Shown here piece by piece: positions 1-8,976 of a stretch of 17,091 nucleotides of DNA. The stretch comes from Deltaproteobacteria bacterium (GTDB lineage Bacteria; Desulfobacterota; Desulfobacteria; Desulfobacterales; JAUVGT01), in contig JAUVGT010000045.1 in the NCBI GenBank assembly GCA_030593645.1, positions 1 through 17,091 on the forward strand. Direction: 5' to 3'. Numbering within the stretch: the stretch's first letter is position 1; each line of letters starts with the position of its first letter. The notes below the pieces were generated by a model. That model saw nothing but the letters and a program-made list of their open reading frames with translations. It did not search any database and was not told the DNA's origin. The translations under genes and the position numbers were made by a program.

Positions 1-51
1 TGTTTTTGTATGAAACGCACCGGTGTCTGTTTTTGCATGAAACTTACCGGT
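1..51 (-). repeat. 27-bp tandem repeat in the AsmA gene at window edge
   Basis: On the minus strand, 51-25 and 24-1 are successive copies of a unit that begins ACCGGT(AAG/GCG)TTTCAT. The second copy is cut off by the window after 24 bases and differs from the first at only three or so positions. The unit is in frame and encodes TGKFHAKTD followed by TGAFHTKT. More copies may lie outside the window. Confidence 0.7.
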
Positions 52-2520
52 TAGATCGAATGATCCGGTAGCCGAATTTTCCATATTCCAGAAGCAGGAA
101 AGAGATTTAGAAACTTCCTTGTTCTTTGCCGTCGGAGTAAAAGAGAGTTCAACTTTAGATGGATCTATGGTTAAACTCGCGGGCACGGAAATTTCGCATA
201 TTCCAGCTCTGGTGAGATTAATAAAAAAACGATCCGGTTTGATATACAAGTTCGCGCGGACAGATTCGATGTTCAAATCATGAAATCCCAGACTCAGGAT
301 ATTCAGCCTGATATAACCCAGTAAAGGTTTTTGACTCTCCTTCGGCTTTTCAGCATGAGATTCTATTAGATTTTTTATATAATCCCAATCGATATAACCC
401 GCTGTCAGATCCATGTCCAACTGAATATCACTTTCCGAGATAACGATGTTTCCATTCAGGTTCAGTTCTCTGTGATCGTAGTCAAAAGATGTGGGTTCCA
501 GGTAAATGAAAATCGTTGATTTCTTATGATAATCCCTGCTTCCGACCACAAAACGGCTATTTCTTACTGACAGTGGTCCCGCGAATTCTGAAGAATTCAT
601 GGACAAGTTATTCAGTTCACCTGATGTTTCATAATTCCACTTGTTGATATTTAGAAACGGACCTTCTATTTTCACCTTAGTAAGAAGACAGCGGCCGGAT
701 TCAATTTTTGTTTTTTCAAACTCTTTCTTCGTTTTTTCAAATGAGAGGAGAAGTTTATGAACCTCTTTTAAGTCGAGATCGGATTTTTCGGCACTTAGAA
801 CCAGTTTTGGTGTTTTCTGAAAACTGACGTCGGCTGACAGACCGGAAAAAGATGAGTGTCCAACCGTGCCGTCAGCATTTTTAATGACCACATGTTTTTT
901 ATCCAGGTCAAACTGCATTTTTTTAATGTTAATCGGGTAGGGGATCCGTTTATAATACCCTGATAAGCTGCCGGATGAGACATCCACCATGGTGCTGATA
1001 TTATTCAACTTACCGCTTAATACAAGTTTTCCTTCTGCTCTGCCCTCAATATTTTCCACATAAGAAAGTTCTTTTTGAAATGTCTTGTCCGGAACCACAC
1101 GCTGAAGTATCGGCGGCAGCTGCGCGAGATTTGCCTTTAACATGACTTCCAGGTTAAATGGGGCGTCACCGCTGAGAAGCCCGATTTCCAGAAAACCGTT
1201 TTCCCCGTGAGAATCTCCCAGCCTGGCGTTGAGATTTTTTCCGGTAAGCATTCCTTTGGAAATAACGAGATTGCCGCTTGCGTCTTTCAAATCGAGCAAT
1301 GCTTCCGGTACAAAAATATTACTATTAAGGGCCTTGAATGAAACATAAACATGATCCGGACTACCCAGCTCAGTCAATGTCTTTCCTTCAGTTTTAAATG
1401 TAAGTTCTGGAACCTGTCCATCTTTTACGACCCGGCAAACTTCTTTGATGATCTCATTGTCTCCTGAAAGAAATAACAATATTTCACGTAAAGATTTTAC
1501 ATTGATATCTGTACCCGACATATCTATATTGGTTTGGGAATCTTTAAATCGATAAAGAAATTTACCTGAGAGTTTAAGTTTCGGATAGTCGAGCGCAAAC
1601 CGGGTCAGGTTGAATGATGTATTCTCTTCTCCGATTTTAAGGGAACCCGAAAAAGGCTTGAATTTTATAGCGGTGTTCACATTTTTTTTCTGGAGCTTTA
1701 GATATTTCAACTTTCCTTTTATATCTGCAAGCAGCATATTGTCATCGGTAGTTTTGAAATTAAGATGTATATTACTATCAGGGTTTTCCACACGTAATTT
1801 TGAATGGGGAAAGAAATAATTTAACATGACCTGGTGATTCATTCCATTTAAGAAGATTTTCCCCCTGGATATGAAATCCAACGGGTTTACTTGCCATTCT
1901 AATGCTATTTCATCACAGATATCCGAATTGCAGTTGACATCCATGTGGAGCTCATCCATTTCTTTGAAAAGACTGGCTTTTATATTGCTGAAACGGGTAA
2001 CAATTTGCTTGTTATCCAATATGTTAACCCGGCCATTTTTTATTTTTATTGAAAGACCCGGAATGTTGAAAACATCATACGCAAGGGCTGAAATGATTGC
2101 GATTTTTACAGTATTATATGAAACCGGTTTTTTATTTTCAATCATCCTATGGTATTTTGATGGAAGTCTGATATTAAAAACAGGCTGTACGAAGCGAATT
2201 TTCTTTAGCTGTATACGCCCTTTAATAAGGGGAATAATTTCAGGATATAATTTCAGGATTTTCAATGTGCCTGTCACATTATCAGAAATCGAAAGGCTTG
2301 CCTTGTGCAGTGCAATATTCGGTTGAGGGAATAAGCTCAAATTTACCCTATGGTATTTCAGAGTACCGCCCAATTTTTGCGAAGCGGCGAAAAGTATTTT
2401 ATTTTTTATCGATTCGGTGTTCAGTAATCTGGAAGAGAGAAAGAACAGAATCAGCAGGAGAAAACAAAAGACCGCGGAACCGGTCAAAGACCACGTGAGT
2501 ATTTTTTTTATTTTTCGCAT
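1..2520 (-). CDS. AsmA-family envelope protein, 3' end beyond window
   Basis: An open frame of 840 codons runs from ATG at 2520 to the window edge with no stop, so the C-terminus is missing. Residues 1-35 are a basic start (MRKIKKIL) followed by one hydrophobic segment at about 10-33, ending in FFLSSRLL. This is the N-in anchor with a periplasmic body typical of AsmA/YhdP/TamB-like proteins. The body is rich in beta-strand-like 'L.I..G.....' segments, and the late part (SGELNNLSMNS, GSFDLTGKFHAKTD) resembles the C-terminal AsmA repeats. Family members are thought to help lipid traffic between the inner and outer membranes; the role here is inferred from the family only. The ATG directly follows the TAG of the AAA/SPOR gene (TAGATG), so the two genes are almost certainly co-translated. 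The last visible codons form a 27-bp tandem repeat. Confidence 0.85.
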   Translation of the reverse strand, partial: MRKIKKILTWSLTGSAVFCFLLLILFFLSSRLLNTESIKNKILFAASQKLGGTLKYHRVNLSLFPQPNIALHKASLSISDNVTGTLKILKLYPEIIPLIKGRIQLKKIRFVQPVFNIRLPSKYHRMIENKKPVSYNTVKIAIISALAYDVFNIPGLSIKIKNGRVNILDNKQIVTRFSNIKASLFKEMDELHMDVNCNSDICDEIALEWQVNPLDFISRGKIFLNGMNHQVMLNYFFPHSKLRVENPDSNIHLNFKTTDDNMLLADIKGKLKYLKLQKKNVNTAIKFKPFSGSLKIGEENTSFNLTRFALDYPKLKLSGKFLYRFKDSQTNIDMSGTDINVKSLREILLFLSGDNEIIKEVCRVVKDGQVPELTFKTEGKTLTELGSPDHVYVSFKALNSNIFVPEALLDLKDASGNLVISKGMLTGKNLNARLGDSHGENGFLEIGLLSGDAPFNLEVMLKANLAQLPPILQRVVPDKTFQKELSYVENIEGRAEGKLVLSGKLNNISTMVDVSSGSLSGYYKRIPYPINIKKMQFDLDKKHVVIKNADGTVGHSSFSGLSADVSFQKTPKLVLSAEKSDLDLKEVHKLLLSFEKTKKEFEKTKIESGRCLLTKVKIEGPFLNINKWNYETSGELNNLSMNSSEFAGPLSVRNSRFVVGSRDYHKKSTIFIYLEPTSFDYDHRELNLNGNIVISESDIQLDMDLTAGYIDWDYIKNLIESHAEKPKESQKPLLGYIRLNILSLGFHDLNIESVRANLYIKPDRFFINLTRAGICEISVPASLTIDPSKVELSFTPTAKNKEVSKSLSCFWNMENSATGSFDLTGKFHAKTDTGAFHTKT

Positions 2521-3822
2521 CTAATTTTTTTTATTTTTTCCCAATACCGATTTTACGGATGATATACTGCGTATCCAGGGTGATAATTTTCGAATATCAA
2601 CAGGCAGTTTGTCTATGGCTTCCGTCGCTTTTTGGGGAGTAGGATAAATACCGTAGATGACCTGGAACCAGGGAGCCCCTTTGTATTCTGACTGATAATA
2701 GGCCACTTTTCCCCTGGACGGGAGATTATGCTTCCTGATATATTGAATCAATGCTTCTTCACTCCGGGTTCCGATAATTTGTATCGTATAAGCAGATGAA
2801 TTTTGAGATCGGATCCAGGGCTCCCGAAAAATAATGAAATTTGTATCGATTTTCGAATGGGCCGTGAACGATTTGTTGGGTGTGCCTGTAGCAGGGATAG
2901 TGTTGGGCGGCACTTTTGGAGCTTCATGGGAACTTGGCACCCGGGCACTGCTATCCGGTGAATGATCTTTGACCGGTCCAGGTGAACGGTTTATCAGGCT
3001 GATTAAGAGTATGGCGAGAATTAAAACAGCTGAAAGACATATGGACAGGATCGCACGGGTGCTCTTTTTCAATATTCCCTGCTTATTCCTGGAATACTTT
3101 TGTTCCAGCCAATTATGGGCTTTTATATTAATCAGCCCGGGAAGACCATCAGAAGCCCTGTGTATCCATTTTACACAAGCCGTGTTAAATACGGATTTCC
3201 CCATATACCCTGCAATAAAAAGACGGTGCTTGAGATATTCAGCAGTATCTTTTTCGTCTATAAGTGGTATGAAAAGTTTATTGACAGTGGTTTCTCCGGT
3301 AATTGATGATGGGAGGCCGGCCAATTTTGAATGGATGGCAGGTTCACAAAAAAGAACCAGCCTTTTTAGTTTTCGAGTGCTGTTTGGCGCGAGCGCGTCT
3401 TTTAAAAGATACTGCAATTCAATATCTGTAAGTTCATGGGCATCATCAAACATGACAACCGGTAAGGGAGCATCCTGCAATATAAAAGCCGGGTGATGGT
3501 TAAGATTATCAAAGGAAAAACCGGTATCCTGCCCGGAGGTCCGGGCGTGAATACGGCATTTGCGCCAGTTCGCATCTGCATGGGTTAGAAAACGTTTGAG
3601 CAGCATTGTCTTACCACTGCCTTTTTCACCGATAACCAGGATGAGAAAATCTCTGCCCTGTACCAGGCGATGCAATATATTCAACCGCTGTTCAAATGAT
3701 TGAAGAGAACAGTAAAAATCCTGTTCAACCCCGGATGAAAAAGGGGAACGGGTTAATCCCAGTTTTTTTCTATAGTGTGTCTCCTGATTTTTGATTTTCA
3801 GCTCCTGAATGGGATCCATCAT
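2521..3822 (-). CDS. AAA (ExeA/GspA-type) ATPase with TM helix and C-terminal SPOR domain, DamX-like
   Basis: The product has 433 residues. The N-terminus contains the ExeA/GspA-like entry 'LGLTRSPFSSG' (21-31), Walker A GEKGSGKT (65-72) and Walker B VVMFDDAHE (122-130). A single membrane helix follows at about 257-277, then a Pro/Ser-rich linker (about 280-325). A SPOR-like domain spans about 344-420 (YTIQIIGTRSEEA ... WFQVIYGIYPTPQKATEAI). SPOR domains bind denuded septal peptidoglycan, and ExeA/GspA ATPases work at the envelope. I infer a cytoplasmic ATPase coupled to a periplasmic, division-site or cell-wall anchor, as in DamX-type proteins. Two ATGs are adjacent (3822 and 3819), and neither has a clear Shine-Dalgarno sequence. 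The gene abuts the AsmA gene with no gap and follows the sigma-54 regulator after 152 bp. Type II secretion or exosortase loci also use this ATPase family, but no partners are seen here. Confidence 0.85.
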   Translation of the reverse strand: MMDPIQELKIKNQETHYRKKLGLTRSPFSSGVEQDFYCSLQSFEQRLNILHRLVQGRDFLILVIGEKGSGKTMLLKRFLTHADANWRKCRIHARTSGQDTGFSFDNLNHHPAFILQDAPLPVVMFDDAHELTDIELQYLLKDALAPNSTRKLKRLVLFCEPAIHSKLAGLPSSITGETTVNKLFIPLIDEKDTAEYLKHRLFIAGYMGKSVFNTACVKWIHRASDGLPGLINIKAHNWLEQKYSRNKQGILKKSTRAILSICLSAVLILAILLISLINRSPGPVKDHSPDSSARVPSSHEAPKVPPNTIPATGTPNKSFTAHSKIDTNFIIFREPWIRSQNSSAYTIQIIGTRSEEALIQYIRKHNLPSRGKVAYYQSEYKGAPWFQVIYGIYPTPQKATEAIDKLPVDIRKLSPWIRSISSVKSVLGKNKKN

Positions 3823-3974
3823 TAAAGAAGGACAAATTATCTAACCGCAATGGCATTCGTCAGCACAGGGCAGCCGTGACAAGTCATGGACATAAAGGGG
3901 ATCGCCTTAATACGGAATGAGAGCAGGCACAGTGGCCGGCCCCTGCAGGCCTGTTTATTTTTCTTTCGTGTTTT

Positions 3975-5471
3975 CTACCGAACATTATATTTTGAAATCA
4001 AGCGGGAGAGATAGGTCCTCTGGATTTGCATATTTATAGCGGCCTTGCTCCGATTACCACCGGTATGTCTCAAATTAAGTCCAATAAATTCCTTTTTAAA
4101 ACAATCAATCGCTTCCTTAAGGGTTAATCCAATTTCCATACCCGGATATTTTGGGTTTGCTGAAAAATTTGGAAGATCCTGGGGAAGGATTTCATGGGTG
4201 TTTCCCATTACCACAGCTCGTTCAAGAGCATTTTTAAGTTCTCTGACGTTTCCCGGCCAGTCGTAGGTAAGCATTTCGTCCAACGCGGCCTTGGATATTG
4301 AGAGTTTAGACAATCCCCGTTCCTTTTTAGCGATATCCAAAAAATGCTGAGCCAGCAGGGGGATATCTGTTATCCTGTTCCTCAGCGGCGGCATATGAAT
4401 TTCAATCACATTCAAGCGGTAGTACAAGTCTTCCCGGAAGCGGCCTTCAGCGACATCTTCTGTAATATTTCTGTTTGTGGCCGAAATGACTCTGACATCG
4501 ACAGGTATTGATGTATTTCCCCCGACTCGGTAAAAAACACCTTCCTGAAGAATTCGAAGCAGCTTTGCCTGCATCCTGGGGCTCATTTCACCGATTTCAT
4601 CCAAAAAGATGGTTCCCTCATCGGCCAGTTCAAATTTACCGATTTTTCGTCCCGCCGCACCGGTGTACGCGCCTTTTTCATGGCCGAATAATTCATCTTC
4701 CAGAAGCGTTTCCGGAAGTGCCGCACAGTTTAAAATAATCATGGGTTTTTCTTTACGGGAACCGGTTCGATGGATCAACCTGGCTAAAAGTTCTTTTCCG
4801 GTGCCGCTTTCCCCAAGAATCAGGGTGCTCGCTTTTGAGTTTGCAACTTTAATCGCATCAAAGATTACTTTTTTCAGAGAATCGCTTTCCCCTATGATTT
4901 CATACTTAACATCGAGTTCTCTGGTGAGGTCTTTTATTTTTTTTCGGTTCCGCTCAATTTTCCGGGCGTTGCCGATTGCAAGCGCGGCAAGCTCCGCATA
5001 GGCTGATAAAACCTGAAGGTCGTCTCCCTCAATGGGTGCTCCATTTGTTTTGTCAATGATTTCAACAACTCCAATTGTTTCACCGTTCACCTTCATCGGA
5101 ACACAAGCGATTGACTGAGTTTGAAAGCCGATGGACTCACTGATCTCCTTGTACCACCTATGATCCGAAGTCACATCAGGGATAAGAAGGGGTTCCCCTT
5201 TTTCCGCGACATAACCCGCAATACCCTGTCCAATGTCGATTTCGAATTTTTTTACATCGATCTTTTTTTCACCGGTGGCCACTTTAAAATAAAGTTTTTT
5301 CCGCTTCTTGTCTAAAAGCAGAAGAGAGCTGGCTTTGGCATCCATCATCCGGGTGGCGGTTTCTATAATGAGTTCAAGAAGCCGATCAAGGTCATGCACC
5401 GATGATACCCAGGTTGAGATTTCCTTTAGGCGTTCGATTGAAATTTCAGGATTTATCTTTTTTTTTGTCAT
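3975..5471 (-). CDS. GAF-domain sigma-54-dependent transcriptional activator
   Basis: The product has 498 residues. A GAF sensor domain spans about 30-168 (for example IDIGQGIAGYVAEKGEPLLIPDV). A charged linker follows, then an AAA+ sigma-54 interaction domain from about 192 to 430, and a Fis-type helix-turn-helix at about 450-498 (GGNRSKAAINMQIQRTYLSRLI). Visible motifs are Walker A GESGTGKE (220-227), the sigma-54 contact loop as GAYTGA (267-272, a common variant of GAFTGA), Walker B GTIFLDEIGEM (286-296) and WPGNVREL (405-412). There is no receiver domain, so control probably comes from a small molecule or redox ligand at the GAF domain, or from a partner protein. A stand-alone receiver gene lies 364 bp upstream, and a good -24/-12 promoter lies upstream of that operon, making it a likely target. 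The start codon has only a weak, distant GGA. Confidence 0.93.
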   Translation of the reverse strand: MTKKKINPEISIERLKEISTWVSSVHDLDRLLELIIETATRMMDAKASSLLLLDKKRKKLYFKVATGEKKIDVKKFEIDIGQGIAGYVAEKGEPLLIPDVTSDHRWYKEISESIGFQTQSIACVPMKVNGETIGVVEIIDKTNGAPIEGDDLQVLSAYAELAALAIGNARKIERNRKKIKDLTRELDVKYEIIGESDSLKKVIFDAIKVANSKASTLILGESGTGKELLARLIHRTGSRKEKPMIILNCAALPETLLEDELFGHEKGAYTGAAGRKIGKFELADEGTIFLDEIGEMSPRMQAKLLRILQEGVFYRVGGNTSIPVDVRVISATNRNITEDVAEGRFREDLYYRLNVIEIHMPPLRNRITDIPLLAQHFLDIAKKERGLSKLSISKAALDEMLTYDWPGNVRELKNALERAVVMGNTHEILPQDLPNFSANPKYPGMEIGLTLKEAIDCFKKEFIGLNLRHTGGNRSKAAINMQIQRTYLSRLISKYNVR

Positions 5472-5835
5472 ATTGCTGGTGATCCAATTGGAGTGTTGTT
5501 AATTTGTTATATTTTTTAACCCATTAATCGTTATTAAGTGGTATGGTCAATTTATCGTACATTCTCAAGGCTATTCAACGGTTGATACCCATGAAAATGG
5601 CGAAAAAATGAAACACAAAAATAACTATACGGTTTAGGATGATTTTTGTCAATTCTTTTATAAATATGAAAGGTTTGGATATAACATGCGGAATCGAGAG
5701 AGATTCGATATAACGAGTGGGATATCCGATAAAGGGTGGTCTAAATATATGCAATAATATAAATGGAATAGGACATATTGTTCTTTAATAAACCATCGGA
5801 TGAACCCTTTTGATACACTTTGTTTATAAAATATT
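5472..5835. other. Intergenic stretch between receiver gene and sigma-54 regulator
   Basis: This 364-bp A+T-rich stretch has no convincing gene. Small minus-strand frames exist (such as 5658-5855) but overlap the receiver gene in another frame and show no family features. A weak sigma-70-like pair for the regulator may be TTGACC (plus 5545-5550 reversed), 18 bases, TAATGG (plus 5521-5526 reversed). No hairpin plus T-run terminator was found after the receiver gene. Confidence 0.4.
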
Positions 5836-6204
5836 TTATACGTTCTGCACAGCACACAAATCCGGTGTTGACAAATTTAGTACATTCTTTAAAAGACTTC
5901 TGATTGAAAAAGGTTTGGAAATAATACAATCAAAAATATCGTTTTCAAAATAATCAATGCTGGCTGAAATTCCTATGATAGGGATAGGTTCTCTACCAGA
6001 ATTTCGTATGTGCCGGGCAACAGCATTCCCATCGATAACGGGAAGGAACAGATCGGTAATGACCATATCGAAAAACCCGTTATCAAATTTTCGAATACCT
6101 TTTTCACCATTTTCAGCTGTTACGACCTGGATTCCGGCCATTTCCAGAATCCGTTTTATCAGCTCAAGAATCATACGATCGTCATCTATGATAAGTATAC
6201 ACAT
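5836..6204 (-). CDS. Stand-alone response-regulator receiver domain
   Basis: The product has 122 residues and is a single CheY-like receiver with nothing attached. The acidic pocket is DDD (7-9), the phospho-acceptor is Asp51 in MVITDLFLP, the switch Ser/Thr is at about 80 in IGISAS, and the conserved Lys is Lys97 in ISKPF. The frame is open upstream to 6297, but those 31 residues are low-complexity and overlap the previous gene. The ATG at 6204 begins exactly at the domain start and overlaps the preceding stop as TAATG, so translation is probably coupled. With no output domain it would act through a partner, for example a histidine kinase, a chemotaxis-like target or the nearby sigma-54 activator. 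The pairing with a surface protein is unusual, and no kinase is in the window. Confidence 0.9.
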   Translation of the reverse strand: MCILIIDDDRMILELIKRILEMAGIQVVTAENGEKGIRKFDNGFFDMVITDLFLPVIDGNAVARHIRNSGREPIPIIGISASIDYFENDIFDCIISKPFSIRSLLKNVLNLSTPDLCAVQNV

Positions 6205-8912
6205 TATAAGCGATTTTCCGATTTTTTTAATAATAATAATCTGATGGTTCGTATAAGAACGGCGATCATAATAATGATCCAGGGCAGGAATATACATAAT
6301 ATTTTTTCAATATTCTTTTCCGGGCCTGCCGCGCTGATAAAACATCCACCACCACCACCACCACCGCTGCTTTCACCGCTCCCGCCGCTGGAAGAAGAGC
6401 TATCGCCGGAAGAAACTGATGACCCGGCCTGGACCCCGGTAAAGTGGTAAATCATTATTTCAATAGTGGGTGGATTTGTATTCTGGTGATTCACCCGTGA
6501 TCCCGGTACAATCCAGTGTTCACTTCCTGAAAGGACAGCGCCGTCGGGGCTGCAGGCTTCTGTCCAATTGGACCCGTCAAAGTAATAAATGCTTTGTTCG
6601 GTCAGGTCCGAAGATTCAGAACTGGGAATAAATATCTTTACCGGGGTTGAAAAGACAGTATGAGGCTGAAAATTGAGCGGTTGATTGTTTGGATTTATAC
6701 CGGGTAAATCAATGGCTGGGATTTCACCTTCGGGTCCGAATTCAGGGCTGATCGATTCGTTGCTATTGTAAAATACTCCCGCGCCTTTGAGAGCGCCACT
6801 GTTGATTAATACACCCACATCACGGTCGGGATCATTTGTATCGGCATCCGCTTTATCAAGCTGATCCGTCTTGTCCCTCGCCTCATTATGGGCCTGTTCG
6901 GATTCAAGTTTAAAACTATAATCTACTGTATTCATAGAAAAACCATGTATGTCATTTGCCGTAACAATGACGTTGATATCGGCATCAAAATCCCAATGTC
7001 CCGTATCCAGGGAACCATCGTAGACGACCCATATCAGTGTCACCCGTGTATCCGGATCATCGGTGAGTTTGATTCTTCGAACTGTATTTGCGCCAAGGTT
7101 TCGATTATGTGAAACATTATTTTTTTCAATTGAAAATATGATATTTGTTGGATGTGTGATATCTATCCCGTTGACCGAATGGATCAGAATCGCGAAAGAA
7201 GAATCAATTGAAACTCTTGATTCTTCGGTATATCCGGAATTATTTTCCGGCAGTGCGTTTCTGACTTCAAATAGCATGGATAAAGGATTAGCGGGATCTG
7301 TATTGCTTAAGAATTCCTGATAATTGGTATACCCGTCCCCGTCAATATCTTCCATGCTGTCATCGATCAGCGGGTTCAGACCGTTTGCAATTTCCCAGTT
7401 GTCGGGGAGATTATCGCTGTCATTGTCATTGATCCTGATACTGGAAGGGGTAACAGGATGACTGCCAACATCTGTGATATTGCTGACTGTTAATGTGATG
7501 ATCACATTTTCAGGAATAGAAGTCATGGACAGCAGAAAAACCCCTTGACCGAGATCTGTGATATCATCATATCCTCCGGTGGATATGAAGTTCAGGGAAG
7601 GCTCAAAACGGTAGTTTGATTCGATCATCGCGTTTTGCATGTTTGATTTATCATAGACAATACGGATTGTGTTATTGCTATAATTTACAACCGGATACCG
7701 GATGATACTTGGCGGAACCGCCTCATTAACCGTAAAACTGTATTCAATGGATGGATTATTGGTTTGACCCGGTTCAGGACCATTACCTGCTCCATCTGTG
7801 GAGCCTGCCCTGAAATAATACATGGTGTTTTCAGTAAGACCCGTAATCGCGATACTGTGGGTGTTTACGAGCGGGGTTTCATTTTCATTAAATGGATAAG
7901 CATCCCAGCTGGTACTGACGGTTCCATACTGCAGCTGGCTGGTGCCGGGTTCAGTTGTTGTCCACTCAATGACAGCGGTTGTATCCGTCACCGTAACCTG
8001 AGGTACGGAGGATATACCGGGGGCTGTAATATCCATCGTACCGGAAACAGCCAAAGAGCTGTGCCCGGCATTTACGGCATAAAGGCTGATAATACCTTCA
8101 CTTACATCCGTAAAATCTGCATAAAGGGTCCAGTTGCAGTCATCTCCGACAATGGCTGTGCCCAGAGATGTATTACCGGAAAAGACTTCGACAGTCGTCC
8201 CTGATACACCCGTACCCGATATCAGATATGAAGTATAATTGCTGCTCTGAACCAGAAAGTTGTTTTCCGGAGATGTGATATGGGGATTCGATGCCACATT
8301 TGTACCTGAAACAGCCAGGGAACTGAGACCGACATTTACAGCATAAATGCTGATCGTGTCTTCACTTACCAATGTAAAATCAGCATTAAGAGTCCAGTTA
8401 CAGTCATCCCCGACAAGGGCTGTACCCAGAGATGTATTGCCGGAGAAAACCTCAACAGTAGTTCCGACAGCACCTTTGCCAGATATCGGATATGAAGTAT
8501 AATTGCTGCATTGAACCAGAAAGCCGTTTTCTGGGGATGTGATCAAGAGACTCAATACTTCATTGGAATAGCCGCTTTCAAGCCTGGGGTTTTCATTGTT
8601 AAATGCCTTTACAGCAAAAAAATAGATTCTATTTCCATCGAGTTCTGTGAGGGTATATGAAGGGTTAGCAGGATCAGACAGATTACCCAAAGGGACTTCA
8701 ATAGGTGAATTTCCCTGGAGTGCTCCTGTACCATTATAGGGCTCACCGGAAACATCTGTTTTATAATAGAGTAAATATCCCGCCAGGTCTGATTCGTTAT
8801 TCGCGTCCCACTGAAGTGTGATTTCAGCAGATATTGCATTATTGGATACAAACAGGATTAACACAATTAAGATTTGTATGATTTTGTTGCATAATGAATT
8901 CATGTGTACCAT
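6204..8912 (-). CDS. Secreted multidomain surface protein with Fn3/Ig-like repeats and CFI-box C-terminal anchor
   Basis: The product has 902 residues. A signal peptide (about 1-29, ending SNNAISAE) is followed by an Fn3-like domain (about 30-123), two near-identical 81-residue Ig-like repeats (124-204 and 212-292), and a second Fn3 domain (about 293-395). Next come an adhesin-like segment and an Asp-rich Ca-binding TSP3/EF-hand-like stretch (about 496-540: NDNDSDNLPDNWE, EDIDGDGYTNYQEF). The C-terminal part (about 752-830, IYYFDGSNW ... WIVPGSRVNH ... YHFTGVQAG) resembles the region before anchors in Desulfobacterota 'choice-of-anchor' proteins. It ends in a Ser/Gly linker, seven Gly, CFIS (857-860), a hydrophobic helix and a basic tail (RLLLLKKSENRL), a three-part sorting signal. 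The ATG at 8912 has AAAGG just upstream; the ATG at 8903 is an alternative. Function is probably adhesion or matrix; the ligand is unknown. Confidence 0.88.
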   Translation of the reverse strand: MVHMNSLCNKIIQILIVLILFVSNNAISAEITLQWDANNESDLAGYLLYYKTDVSGEPYNGTGALQGNSPIEVPLGNLSDPANPSYTLTELDGNRIYFFAVKAFNNENPRLESGYSNEVLSLLITSPENGFLVQCSNYTSYPISGKGAVGTTVEVFSGNTSLGTALVGDDCNWTLNADFTLVSEDTISIYAVNVGLSSLAVSGTNVASNPHITSPENNFLVQSSNYTSYLISGTGVSGTTVEVFSGNTSLGTAIVGDDCNWTLYADFTDVSEGIISLYAVNAGHSSLAVSGTMDITAPGISSVPQVTVTDTTAVIEWTTTEPGTSQLQYGTVSTSWDAYPFNENETPLVNTHSIAITGLTENTMYYFRAGSTDGAGNGPEPGQTNNPSIEYSFTVNEAVPPSIIRYPVVNYSNNTIRIVYDKSNMQNAMIESNYRFEPSLNFISTGGYDDITDLGQGVFLLSMTSIPENVIITLTVSNITDVGSHPVTPSSIRINDNDSDNLPDNWEIANGLNPLIDDSMEDIDGDGYTNYQEFLSNTDPANPLSMLFEVRNALPENNSGYTEESRVSIDSSFAILIHSVNGIDITHPTNIIFSIEKNNVSHNRNLGANTVRRIKLTDDPDTRVTLIWVVYDGSLDTGHWDFDADINVIVTANDIHGFSMNTVDYSFKLESEQAHNEARDKTDQLDKADADTNDPDRDVGVLINSGALKGAGVFYNSNESISPEFGPEGEIPAIDLPGINPNNQPLNFQPHTVFSTPVKIFIPSSESSDLTEQSIYYFDGSNWTEACSPDGAVLSGSEHWIVPGSRVNHQNTNPPTIEIMIYHFTGVQAGSSVSSGDSSSSSGGSGESSGGGGGGGCFISAAGPEKNIEKILCIFLPWIIIMIAVLIRTIRLLLLKKSENRL
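6348..6365 (-). repeat. (GGT)6 triplet microsatellite encoding poly-Gly before the CFI Cys
   Basis: Six perfect GGT codons (read on the minus strand) plus one GGA encode the seven Gly before Cys857. Slippage would change the linker length by whole residues without breaking the frame. Confidence 0.8.
8037..8543 (-). repeat. Intragenic duplication of an 81-codon Ig-like unit
   Basis: Two copies, 8543-8301 and 8279-8037 on the minus strand, start ITSPEN and end SSLAVSGT, separated by seven codons. By eye they share roughly 80% of their bases over 243 bp. Core segments such as TTVEVFSGNTSLGTA and VGDDCNWTL are almost unchanged. The high base identity suggests a fairly recent tandem duplication or gene conversion. 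Confidence 0.85.
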
Positions 8913-8976
8913 TTCGCCTTTGTGTTTATTTAATCCATCTTGTTATTAACCGGAGAGGGTTTTGAAGCACTATAAT

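Noticed and set aside
2930..2956. TGGCAC-like -24/-12 motif inside the ATPase-SPOR gene
   Set aside because: The -12 part is CTGC rather than TTGC and it faces the wrong strand within a coding region.
2969..3496. Plus-strand frame of 175 codons within the ATPase-SPOR gene
   Set aside because: It is opposite a gene with clear Walker and SPOR motifs and has no ribosome site or family features.
5658..5929. Small minus-strand frames downstream of the receiver
   Set aside because: They overlap the receiver in another frame or lie in A+T-rich spacer, and have low-complexity products.
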